A DNA stretch of 64,000 nucleotides, from NCBI RefSeq assembly GCF_003316765.1, contig NZ_NIJF01000015.1, positions 1-64,000 of the forward strand. The letters are read 5' to 3'. Position 1 is the first letter of the stretch. Every line of letters starts with the position of its first letter. A program made the translations under genes and the position numbers. Positions 56,275-64,000 of the stretch are shown here, piece by piece. The DNA comes from Bacillus sp. P14.5 (GTDB taxonomy: Bacteria > Bacillota > Bacilli > Bacillales > Bacillaceae_B). Under the pieces are notes generated by a model. That model worked only from the letters and a program-made list of their open reading frames with translations, was not told where the DNA came from and did no database searches.

Positions 56275-56302
56275 AAAAAAATCCGGCCGTCACGACCGGA
56301 TT
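56275..56302 (-). terminator. Terminator after secG
   Basis: AATCCGGTCG and CGGCCGGATT pair and run into TTTTTTATTTG on the minus strand. Confidence 0.85.
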
Positions 56303-56311
56303 CTCTATGAC

Positions 56312-56545
56312 TTAAAAACCAAAGTATGTTACTGCAAGCGTCAATACGAAAAATAGTACGGAAAGAACGATTGTAACGCGGTGCAGCACTAAATCGAGTC
56401 CGCGCGCTTTCTGTTTGCCGAATAGCTGCTCTGCACCACCTGAGATGGCACCTGATAGTCCTGCACTTTTACCAGATTGCAATAATACTACTACGATAAG
56501 AGCAATTGAAACAATGATTAGTAAAGTGATCAATAATGTATGCAC
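56312..56545 (-). CDS. secG: Preprotein translocase subunit SecG
   Basis: A 77-residue two-helix membrane protein; GTG at 56545 is the likely start because CAGGAGG lies 8 bases upstream. Helix 1 [20 protein letters not shown], the cytoplasmic loop [20 protein letters not shown] (signature), then helix 2 near the end. Associates with SecYE. The secG-est-rnr-smpB-ssrA order is conserved in Bacillus. Confidence 0.94.
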   Translation of the reverse strand: MHTLLITLLIIVSIALIVVVLLQSGKSAGLSGAISGGAEQLFGKQKARGLDLVLHRVTIVLSVLFFVLTLAVTYFGF

Positions 56546-57131
56546 GAGTCCCACCTCCTGAAACGAACATTAAGCAATATTTTTAATTTTATCACACCTG
56601 GCTTATAGTCACAATAAAGTTTTGAAATTATTGGAGGTTATCCGGACATTCCTTCTCCTGAGGCTGCCCAACAGCCGCTTGATCCTTTCAATCGAGAAGT
56701 TTCCCTGTTCCATCAGCTCCTGCCCCTACAAGGTTATTTTCCCTCGCCAAGACTGGAGTTTACGTTAAAGGGACAGGAGCATTAAAGGAGTAACTTCCCC
56801 CTATTGACTGATTATGTTGCAAACAGCAACCCAATACTTTCCTGAAAACAGGATTATTCTATAATAAATAGGGTAGGTCTTAAGAAGGGTATAAAGTTCA
56901 CTAGGCGTTAGATCAATCCCATGTTTCCACCTCTTTCTCTTTTAAATGCTCTCCAGCACTCCATTCTGCTATTGGTTAAAAACCACTATTAGAAATAACA
57001 CCCATACAAAAAACTGCGTGCTTCCCCCATCTTTTTTATCCCGCAGTCAGATGATTCAAGACACCCATGAAGTATTCACAGGTCAGATACTCTGTCCTTT
57101 TCCAAGTAGAAAGACTTATAACTTTCAAGTT
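56546..57131. other. Intergenic region between secG and the carotenoid operon
   Basis: About 590 bp without a supported gene. A 77-codon frame at 56946-57179 has no ribosome-binding site. The two divergent operons' control regions lie at its ends. Confidence 0.5.
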
Positions 57132-57164
57132 TTGTATAATCATTGTATAATAATTGTATTGTTA
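57132..57164 (+). promoter_or_regulatory. Three 11-bp direct repeats at the crtN promoter
   Basis: TTGTATAAT starts at 57132 and 57143 and TTGTATTGT at 57154, an exact 11-bp period ending 20 bp before the start codon. The first two contain TATAAT, a possible -10 element. This layout resembles targets of CarH/LitR MerR-type light regulators. Confidence 0.6.
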
Positions 57165-57183
57165 AATAAAAAGAGGTGAGTTT

Positions 57184-58676
57184 GTGAAAAAGGTGATTGT
57201 AGTTGGCTCTGGGCCAGGTGGATTGACAGCCGGAATGCTTCTGGCGAGTCAGGGAATGAATGTAACAGTTGTAGAAAAGCAGCCTTTTATCGGCGGCCGT
57301 ACTTCATCCATGCAGGTTGGGGAGTATGTGTTTGACAGAGGACCGACTTTTTTGAATATGCCTCATATACTAGAGGAAGCTTTCACTGCTTCGGGCAGGA
57401 ACCTGAACGATTACATAAACTTAAAAGAAATTGACCCAATGTATGAGCTTCGTTTCGATGGTCTGGCGTTCAATCCGAGCAGGGATCAAGAAGAAACGAA
57501 GAAGCAGATTCAGAAGCTTTTTCCAGACGATGTACAAGGTTACGAACGGTTTATGAAGGAAGAAGATGCCAAACTCCAAGCCTTGCTGCCGATTTTGCGG
57601 AATAAGCACGACTCCCTCTTTGACTATACGAAATGGCGTTTCATTAAAGCCCTTCCGAAGTTAAGCGTCGGAAAATCACTTTACGAAAGACTTTCAGACT
57701 ACTTTTCAGATGAACGGTTAAAGCTTGCCTTTACATTTCAGTCTAAATACCTTGGAATGTCGCCATGGGAATGTCCTGGAGCATTCACCATATTGTCCTA
57801 TATGGAGCATGCCTATGGGGTTCATCATCCAATTGGCGGTGTAAACCAAATTACAAAGGCAATGGCAGCTGTAATAGAGGAATACGGCGGAAAGGTAATC
57901 ACGAACTCCGGGGTTAAGAAGATCCTCACGGAAGAAAACCAGGCGAAAGGCGTGCTTCTCGAGAACGGTGAAACCCTTTACGGAGACGAAGTCGTCATGA
58001 ACGCCGATTTCGGCTACGCGATGGAAAACCTGCTGGAAGAAGGAACCACAAAGAAATATACACCACAAAAGCTGGAGAAGAAGAAGTATTCCTGCTCGGC
58101 CTTTATGATGTATCTCGGCCTGGATAAGCGTTATGATCTTCCGCACCATACCATCGTCTTTTCAAAGGATTACAGAAAGAATGTAGAGGAAATCACCGGC
58201 ACCAAGACGATGTCAGAGGATCCTTCCATTTATATTCACAACCCTTCAGTGACAGATGAAACACTGGCACCTCCTGGGAAATCCGCTGTCTACCTGCTGG
58301 CGCCTGTCCCCAACAATTTCAGTAAGATTGATTGGGAAAAAATAAAGACAGATTCAGGAAACTGATTTTTCAGCAGCTGGAGGAACGGACCGGCTTCAAA
58401 GGAATAGAAAACCACATTGAAGAAGAAGTCGTTTTCACACCTTACAACTGGGAACATGACCTGAATATTTATAAAGGAGCCACCTTCAGCCTTGCCCATA
58501 ACCTGCCGCAGATGATGTATTTCAGGCCGCATAATAAAGTGAAGGAAATCGACAGGCTCTGGCTGGTCGGAGGCGGCACCCATCCCGGAAGCGGACTGCC
58601 GACGATTATTGAATCAGCGCGGATTACGAGCTCGATGATTTTAGAAAAACACGCTGTCCAGGGGGTGTCTGTATGA
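57184..58676 (+). pseudogene. crtN: Diapophytoene desaturase CrtN, frameshifted
   Basis: FAD-dependent desaturase of C30 carotenoid synthesis (diapophytoene to diaponeurosporene/diapolycopene). GTG start behind AAGAGGTGAG. N-terminal dinucleotide-binding VVGSGPGGLTAGMLL, then EKQPFIGGRTSSM. At A6 (58337-58342) the frame breaks after SKIDWEK; one more A gives NKDRFRKLIFQQLEERTGFK and the C-terminal FAD motif VGGGTHPGSGLPTIIESARI, 497 residues in all, the normal length. Its stop overlaps the next gene by 4 bp. In the genome as given the product would lack its C-terminal FAD contact. Confidence 0.92.
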
Positions 58677-60118
58677 AGACCGCGATTATCGGCGGCGGAG
58701 TCGGCGGCCTGACAGCAGCCCTTCTGCTGAAAAAGAAAGGGCATGACGTCACGATTTATGAAAAAAGCAGCCGCCTCGGAGGCAGGCTTGGATTTATTGA
58801 ACGGGACGGATTTAAAATCGATAAAGGACCAACCATCGTACTGCTGCCGGATATGCTAAAAGATGTCCTAAATGAAGCAGGAATTCCAGAGGAAGAACTA
58901 GAATTAATCCAGGTGGACCCTCTTTATAAACTTCATTATCCTGACGGCAGCCACTTTTATAAATACAGCAATTTAGATAAACAGCTCGAGGAGATACAAC
59001 GTGTCTTTCCAGGGGAGCAGCAGAATTACCTAAACTATTTAAAAGAGATGAAAGACCGGTTTGAAAAAGGAAAAAAGGCGTTTCTTGATAAAGATTTTGT
59101 CAATAAAAGCGATTTCTTTTCCTATCAAAATATGAAAATTCTATTGAACCTCAAAGCATTCCACAGTGTGAGAAAAAGTGCAGAAGCATATTTTACCCAT
59201 CCGAGGCTGCAGGAGGCATTCTCCTTTCAAACACTTTATATTGGAGGTTCACCGAACACCTCACCCGCTCTTTATTCACTGATTCCCTACAGTGAACATG
59301 AACATGGTATCTGGTATCTAAAGGGCGGCTATGGCAGGCTCGTCAGCATTCTAAGCAGGCATATTGAAAATCAGGGAATCTCTGTTCATTTACAATCAGA
59401 AGCAACCGGACTTCAGTTTACCGGGAAACGCTGCACCGGACTAGTTACAAATGGGAAAGCGGTGGATTATGATGCGGTGGTGTATAACGGCGACTTCCCA
59501 GGGATCCACCAGTTGGTCAACAATGAAAAGCCTCAGAAAAAACGTTACAAAGCGTCTTCAGGCTGTTTGCTTCTTTATTTTGGCTTAAACAAACAGTACA
59601 AAGAAGCAGATGTACATCAATTCTTTATGCCCGAACACTTTCAACATCATATGGATTCAGTCTTTACCCGCAGCGGTCTGCCGGAAAATCCTTCGATTTA
59701 CACCTTTTACCCGTCTAGGATTGACGACACCCTCGCTCCCACGGGAAAAAGCGTGTTATACGCACTTATTCCGGTGCCTTCTGGAGATAAGATCAATTGG
59801 AGGGATCAAGAGGGCTTTGTGGAACGCATCCTGGATGAAATTGAATCAAGAGGCTTCCCCGGTCTCAGGGATGCGGTGGAATGGATGGAAATCCGGACAC
59901 CCCAGGATGATCAGCAGGATGGTTTGTATCAAGGTGGAAGCTTCGGCATTGCTCCAACACTGGGCCAATCCGGAGTGTTCCGCCCGCAAGTAAAGCCGCT
60001 TGCCTATGACGGACTCTACAGTGTCGGCGCCTCTGTCCATCCAGGAGGAGGCATCCCAATCGTGATGCAAGGAGCAAAGCTGCTTTCAAATTATATGGAA
60101 AGGGTGATGACCAGATGA
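58673..60118 (+). CDS. CrtN/CrtI-family carotenoid desaturase or oxidase (second copy)
   Basis: A 481-residue FAD protein: IIGGGVGGLTAALLLKKKGH at the N-terminus and the C-terminal VGASVHPGGGIPIVMQGAKL. Homologous to CrtN but clearly distinct. It overlaps both crtN and crtM by 4 bp, so it is made with them. Bacillus C30 clusters often carry two or three CrtN-like proteins that divide desaturation and terminal oxidation; which step this one performs cannot be read from sequence. Confidence 0.87.
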   Translation: MKTAIIGGGVGGLTAALLLKKKGHDVTIYEKSSRLGGRLGFIERDGFKIDKGPTIVLLPDMLKDVLNEAGIPEEELELIQVDPLYKLHYPDGSHFYKYSNLDKQLEEIQRVFPGEQQNYLNYLKEMKDRFEKGKKAFLDKDFVNKSDFFSYQNMKILLNLKAFHSVRKSAEAYFTHPRLQEAFSFQTLYIGGSPNTSPALYSLIPYSEHEHGIWYLKGGYGRLVSILSRHIENQGISVHLQSEATGLQFTGKRCTGLVTNGKAVDYDAVVYNGDFPGIHQLVNNEKPQKKRYKASSGCLLLYFGLNKQYKEADVHQFFMPEHFQHHMDSVFTRSGLPENPSIYTFYPSRIDDTLAPTGKSVLYALIPVPSGDKINWRDQEGFVERILDEIESRGFPGLRDAVEWMEIRTPQDDQQDGLYQGGSFGIAPTLGQSGVFRPQVKPLAYDGLYSVGASVHPGGGIPIVMQGAKLLSNYMERVMTR

Positions 60119-60945
60119 AGGAAGCTTACCAGGCATGTGAGGAAATAATTAGAAAGCATTCAAAAACGTTTTACAAGGCGTTCTCATTTCTCCCGGAGGA
60201 GAACCGGAATGCCGTTTGGGCAATTTATGCCTTTTGCAGAAGAGTCGATGACATTGTGGACGAAGGCGAAAACCCCGAAGTTGAAATAATACAATTCAAA
60301 GAAGAGTTTTCCCAGTTTGCCAAAGGTGAGCGTCTTCCAGAATCACCCTATTGGACAGCTTTGCATGACGTATTTCAGCGGTTTCAGATGGAGCTGGCCC
60401 CCTTCGAAGACATGATTGAAGGACAGGAAATGGACCTTTCAGGGCGCCGCTATCACTCTATCAATGAACTTGAATCTTACTGCTATCACGTTGCTGGAAC
60501 AGTCGGTCTCATGCTGCTTCCTGTACTTGCGCCGGGAAAAGAAAGGATTTTAAGAGATGGAGCAATCTCGCTGGGCATCGCCATGCAGTACACCAATATC
60601 CTGCGGGATATCGGTGAGGATCTCACACGTAATAGATTGTATCTTCCGAAAGAAACGATGATGCAGCACGGATATTCAGCAGATCTGCTAGAAGAAAATG
60701 TAGTGAACAGCTCGTTTGTCTCCTTATGGGAAAGCCTGGCTGAACGAGCGGAAGCTTATTATGAGGAAGCAATGGAAACCATGTCCCACTATCCTTCCTA
60801 TTCCCAGATCCCAGTGCAGTCAGCGGCCATTTTCTATCGCAGCATCCTGGACAGTGTCCGATCAAACGGTCATAATGTCTTCTCCAAAAGGGCCTATGTT
60901 TCCGATATACAAAAGGAGAAACTGCTCGCTGAAAGATTGGGATGA
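60115..60945 (+). CDS. crtM: Dehydrosqualene (diapophytoene) synthase CrtM
   Basis: A 276-residue trans-isoprenyl diphosphate synthase: first aspartate motif DDIVD (residues 45-49), second DIGED (about 166-170) and the YCYHVAGTVGLMLLPVLA helix. Condenses two farnesyl diphosphates to the C30 carotenoid precursor. Last gene of the plus-strand operon, followed by a strong terminator. Confidence 0.92.
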   Translation: MKEAYQACEEIIRKHSKTFYKAFSFLPEENRNAVWAIYAFCRRVDDIVDEGENPEVEIIQFKEEFSQFAKGERLPESPYWTALHDVFQRFQMELAPFEDMIEGQEMDLSGRRYHSINELESYCYHVAGTVGLMLLPVLAPGKERILRDGAISLGIAMQYTNILRDIGEDLTRNRLYLPKETMMQHGYSADLLEENVVNSSFVSLWESLAERAEAYYEEAMETMSHYPSYSQIPVQSAAIFYRSILDSVRSNGHNVFSKRAYVSDIQKEKLLAERLG

Positions 60946-61046
60946 TAAAAAAGTAAAGCACTTTTCTAATATATTATTATTTTTGAATAACACTGTCCCC
61001 TCCTCAGCCTTTTAAGCCATAATTTTAGCTTATAAGAGCGAAAGAT

Positions 61047-61096
61047 AAAGACCCGGCTATCCTGGTAATACAACAGGACAGCCGGGTCTTTTTTTC
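61047..61096. terminator. Terminator of the crtN-crtM operon
   Basis: AAAGACCCGGCT-TCCTG pairs with CAGGA-AGCCGGGTCTTT and is followed by T7 and TTC. Confidence 0.9.
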
Positions 61097-61163
61097 ATTC
61101 TTATCTCGAATTCAAAATGAAGATAACGGCGGATTTTGTGTGGTTACCCGCGCTAATTGCTCA

Positions 61164-61220
61164 TTTATCGGCGGTAGCGGAGAGTTTATCGGCGCTTTCT
61201 TCCATTTTATCAGCGGAAAA
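61164..61220. repeat. Small 21-bp repeat array (three units)
   Basis: TTTATC(G/A)GCG starts at 61164, 61185 and 61206, an exact 21-bp period. The reverse complement core GC(C/T)GATAAA relates it to the arrays at 2958 and 21542. It sits between two convergent carotenoid operons. Confidence 0.7.
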
Positions 61221-61280
61221 TACTAGATTATAGGAGAAACCCCTTTCCCACCACATACCACTGCGTTCTGTTATGTGTAT

Positions 61281-62756
61281 TTAACTGCTCTTACCCTCCA
61301 AAATCTTCTTAGCAACATTTTTCCCGCTGATCACGACCATCGGAGACCCGCCGCCAGGATGTGTCGTTCCCCCGGCAAAGTAAAGATTCTCTATATCCTG
61401 AGAGCGGTTGAACGGTCTTAAAAAGGTGTCCTTCTTTGTATTGGAAGCCACACCGTACAACGCTCCGCGGTATGCTCCAAATTGCTTCTGGATATCAGGA
61501 GGGGTAACAACTTTCTCTTCTTTTAGATATGGCTTGATAACCACACCGTGATTCTCAAGTTTTTTATAGATTACTTCTTTATACTTATCTACATCGATTG
61601 TCATTTCACCGTTCTTTCCTAAAGGAGGAGCATTAACGAGGATGAATAAATTGCTCCCTTCCGGCGAAACATCCCGGTCCGTATAAGAAGAGTTGCTTAT
61701 GTAAATAGTTGGATCATCCGGCCATTTCCCTTGAAACAGCTCGGAAAACTCTCTTTCATAGTTCTCAGAGAAATACGCTTGATGGTGTATCAATGCTTCA
61801 TGATGATGATCAAGTGCTGCCATGATGACAAAGGCTGAGATGGAAGGCGACGTTTTAGCAATCTTTTTATCGGTCATTACCCTTCTGTCTTCCTTCCTTA
61901 GTAATTTAGGAAGTGCCTGCAGCAGATCACCGTTCAATATCACATCATCGGCAGCAACCACCTCTCCATTTTCAAGCCTCACTCCGGCAGCCCGCTGGTT
62001 TTTTGTGACAATCTCGGCCACTTCTGTTTCCCTATGTATTTCAGCTCCATGTTTTTCAGCAAGCTTTGCAAGACTCTCGGCAAGCTTCACAGTACCTCCT
62101 TTAACATAAAAAACCCCTTGAACCATTTCCAGATAGCCAATCATCGAAAATGTGGCCGGGCTGGTGTATGGAGAGGAACCGATATACGTTGCATACCGGT
62201 TGAACACCTGCAATAGAAATGGATCTTTGAAAAAACGGCGGTGAAAGCGGTCCATTGTTTCCAGTGGTTTCACCTTAGTAAAGGCTGAAAAAAGGCTTGG
62301 CGACAAATAATCTTTCCATGATGAAAAAGTCCGGTGAAAGAAAGCTTTCTCTGATAACTCGTAAAGCTTCTCAATTTCAGAAAGGTATGATTCATATTGC
62401 TGATAAGCATGGGGATCCAGCGATTGCAGCTGCCGCATTACCTTTTCTTTGCTTGTCGACATCAAGAAACGCTCACCCTCTGCACTCCAGTTAGCGGTAT
62501 GATCCTCGAGCTTAATCCAGTCATAGTAATGACGAGGGTCTTCCCCAGCTTCGTAAAAGACAGAATCAAATACATGCGGCATCGTGATGGTATTAGGTCC
62601 AAAGTCAAACGTATGGCTTCCAAGAGCTTCCGGCTTAAGTTTACCGCCGAGATGCTTATTTTTTTCAAAGAGAACAACAGAACAGCCGCTGCTTGCGAGA
62701 GTAGCGGCTGCGGCAAGCCCTCCCAGGCCTCCCCCGATTATGGCGATTTTCTTCAT
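61281..62756 (-). CDS. crtP: Diaponeurosporene oxygenase CrtP (CrtNb)
   Basis: A 491-residue CrtN-related FAD protein: IIGGGLGGLAAAATLASSGC at the N-terminus, GGKLKPEALGSHTFDFGPNT, and FAGGTTHPGGGSPMVVISGK at the end. It is closer to the terminal oxidases (CrtP) than to the desaturases by its HTFDFGPNTITMPHVF region. Would oxidise the terminal methyl of the C30 chain. Overlaps the upstream glycosyltransferase gene by 4 bp (ATGA). Confidence 0.82.
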   Translation of the reverse strand: MKKIAIIGGGLGGLAAAATLASSGCSVVLFEKNKHLGGKLKPEALGSHTFDFGPNTITMPHVFDSVFYEAGEDPRHYYDWIKLEDHTANWSAEGERFLMSTSKEKVMRQLQSLDPHAYQQYESYLSEIEKLYELSEKAFFHRTFSSWKDYLSPSLFSAFTKVKPLETMDRFHRRFFKDPFLLQVFNRYATYIGSSPYTSPATFSMIGYLEMVQGVFYVKGGTVKLAESLAKLAEKHGAEIHRETEVAEIVTKNQRAAGVRLENGEVVAADDVILNGDLLQALPKLLRKEDRRVMTDKKIAKTSPSISAFVIMAALDHHHEALIHHQAYFSENYEREFSELFQGKWPDDPTIYISNSSYTDRDVSPEGSNLFILVNAPPLGKNGEMTIDVDKYKEVIYKKLENHGVVIKPYLKEEKVVTPPDIQKQFGAYRGALYGVASNTKKDTFLRPFNRSQDIENLYFAGGTTHPGGGSPMVVISGKNVAKKILEGKSS

Positions 62757-63880
62757 GAATAAGTCCTTCCTTTCCAGCTGTATCCCTTATTTCTCAGTCC
62801 GTACAGCATTGAGTTAAAAATTAAAACGATAAATGCTGCACTCGCCACTGGCATCCAGAGTGAAAGGACCAGTCTTTGTTTTATAACGAAGTTCACCCAC
62901 AGCTTCTGAAGCACAATCAGCAATAAGGGGAAGAAGAGCCATAGATTCCACTGACCAAGGAGGATTCCGCTATAGAGCCCATAAAGCCCCAGCGGAAGCG
63001 GGAAGACATAAAATGAAAGGTAAAACAGGCTGATCGCGAGTACAAATAGGACCGACCGATCTAATCCCGGGAAGAGATTTTTTGAAAATCCTTCCCAAAC
63101 CTCTTTATTGGTGCTATACATTTTGCATGTTACATAATCGGTCACGTTGCATAGAACCACACGCTGTCCTGCCGCTTTCACCTTCCTGGTAAGATGGACA
63201 TCATCAACGATTGAATCCCGTATGCCTTTATGCCCGCCGGAAGCTTCATAGGCCCCTCTTGAGAAAAATAAGAAAGCTCCGTGAGCAGCGGTAAACTCTT
63301 CTCTCGTTGTGTGGTTTGCCGGCCAAATCGGCAGGTGGAACACGACAAAAAACTGCTGCAGGGGCACAAACCATTGTTCCAGAAGCGGTTGAACAGGAAA
63401 CTTTGGAAAGCCAGTGATCATGCCTGCCTTTTTCGTTTTCAAAAGGTCCAGTCCACGGTCAATGGTGTCAGGGTGCAGCTGGACATCGGCGTCTAAAAAC
63501 AGAAAGTAATCACCTGCCGCTTTTTCGCTGAGCTGATAGCAGGCATGGACTTTCCCGCTCCACCCTGCCGGAAGGGGCTTGCCGTTGAGGATTCGAAACC
63601 GGCTGTCCTCTCCGATGGCCTCCTGAAGCAGTTTTTTTGTATCATCGGTCGAGTTATCATCAAGAAGCAGTACTTCCAACCTGGGATACGCCAATTTTTT
63701 CAGATTATGTACAAGTATGGATGCATTTCTTTCTTCGTTGCGCAGCGGAACAAGGATTGAAACTTTTTCATCATGCGTCAGACTTTCATCTTGCTTTCTT
63801 GGCAGTGAAGGGAGAAAAAAGCTGTTGATGACTGTCCAAACGAGAAATAAGACCAGTATGGAACTATATAAAATCAGCAT
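62753..63880 (-). CDS. crtQ: C30 carotenoid glycosyltransferase CrtQ
   Basis: A 375-residue GT2 enzyme: N-terminal helix, then KVSILVPLRNEERNASILVH, LLLDDNSTDDT, FLFLDADVQL (DxD) and IVDDVHLTRK, followed by C-terminal membrane helices. This layout and length match CrtQ, which glycosylates the diaponeurosporenoate end. ATG 63880 is preferred over GTG 63883; AAGGGGG precedes it. It contains an intact A7 tract in frame (63632-63638). Confidence 0.85.
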   Translation of the reverse strand: MLILYSSILVLFLVWTVINSFFLPSLPRKQDESLTHDEKVSILVPLRNEERNASILVHNLKKLAYPRLEVLLLDDNSTDDTKKLLQEAIGEDSRFRILNGKPLPAGWSGKVHACYQLSEKAAGDYFLFLDADVQLHPDTIDRGLDLLKTKKAGMITGFPKFPVQPLLEQWFVPLQQFFVVFHLPIWPANHTTREEFTAAHGAFLFFSRGAYEASGGHKGIRDSIVDDVHLTRKVKAAGQRVVLCNVTDYVTCKMYSTNKEVWEGFSKNLFPGLDRSVLFVLAISLFYLSFYVFPLPLGLYGLYSGILLGQWNLWLFFPLLLIVLQKLWVNFVIKQRLVLSLWMPVASAAFIVLIFNSMLYGLRNKGYSWKGRTYS

Positions 63881-63883
63881 CAC

Positions 63884-64000
63884 TTAATCCCCCTTCTCAG
63901 CTGTACTTCCATAGTAGACAAAACCGGCTGCCAGGATAAAAACAAGCGCTAAAAAGCTTGCGAGCCATAGTCCGTTCAAAACGCCGAGCAACATGAACAT
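63884..64000 (-). CDS. C-terminal part of an unidentified gene, cut by window edge
   Basis: The frame ending at 63884 reads MFMLLGVLNGLWLASFLALV, then a short segment ending AEKGD, with its stop directly before the crtQ start, so it belongs to the same operon. It is one membrane helix with a short cytoplasmic tail. The position suits an acyltransferase or other late carotenoid gene, but too little is visible to name it. Confidence 0.6.
   Translation of the reverse strand: MFMLLGVLNGLWLASFLALVFILAAGFVYYGSTAEKGD

Noticed and set aside
56946..57179. A 77-residue protein before crtN
   Set aside because: No ribosome-binding site, low-complexity composition, and it overlaps the crtN promoter repeats.

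Overview
The window (about 43-45% GC by eye) reads as chromosomal DNA of an endospore-forming, probably yellow/orange-pigmented Bacillaceae bacterium. Gene content matches Bacillus closely: spore-coat and germination genes, the order secG-est-rnr-smpB-ssrA, a Bacillus-type (Yuk/Yue) type VII secretion operon, ktrAB under a c-di-AMP riboswitch, csoR-copZ-copA, and a C30 carotenoid cluster. The carotenoids suggest a pigmented marine/soil Bacillus-like genus, but I do not name a species.

Layout. 1-3400: tandem repeat array, proline dehydrogenase (frameshifted), two CotF-like spore proteins, a 508-bp repeat element bounded by inverted repeats, and a duplicated 21-bp repeat array. 3400-8600: Fur-type siderophore-iron locus (binding lipoprotein divergent from two FecCD permeases, a YusV ATPase, an FhuF-like reductase and YusU). 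8700-12460: GerA/GerB/GerC germinant receptor with reading-frame breaks. 12470-14240: thioredoxin YdbP and small (spore) proteins. 14330-19480: KtrAB with c-di-AMP riboswitch, ZIP metal transporter, BCCT osmolyte transporter. 19670-26030: PepF, a second duplicated 21-bp array, NERD protein, copper efflux locus with two CsoR boxes. 26200-30420: DUF3231 coat-like protein, YcgQ/YcgR-type pair behind a Zur-like box, tRNA-Arg(CCU). 31000-37450: MFS exporter, MerR/acyl-CoA ligase/acyl-CoA dehydrogenase operon, small membrane proteins. 37860-48710: complete T7SS operon plus an upstream YwqH-like gene. 49000-56550: alkyltransferase-like protein, MprF-like domain protein, 53-bp repeat array, tmRNA split by a group I intron, smpB, rnr, est, secG. 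57130-64000: crtN-crtN2-crtM convergent with crtP-crtQ (staphyloxanthin-like C30 pathway).

The main finds are: (i) ssrA (tmRNA) interrupted in its T-loop by a 272-nt ORF-less group I intron with recognisable P1 and P7; (ii) seven single-base frame breaks, all in coding-strand poly-A tracts one base short (putB, gerA, gerC, copA twice, essA, crtN), plus a GerB-GerC fusion at another A tract. This pattern looks like homopolymer under-calling or a strongly biased mutation spectrum; (iii) several unrelated families of intergenic tandem repeats with periods near whole multiples of a helical turn (21 bp; 52-53 bp), two of them duplicated at the same 212-213 bp offset; (iv) three 11-bp direct repeats over the crtN promoter that resemble targets of B12-dependent light-sensing CarH/LitR regulators.
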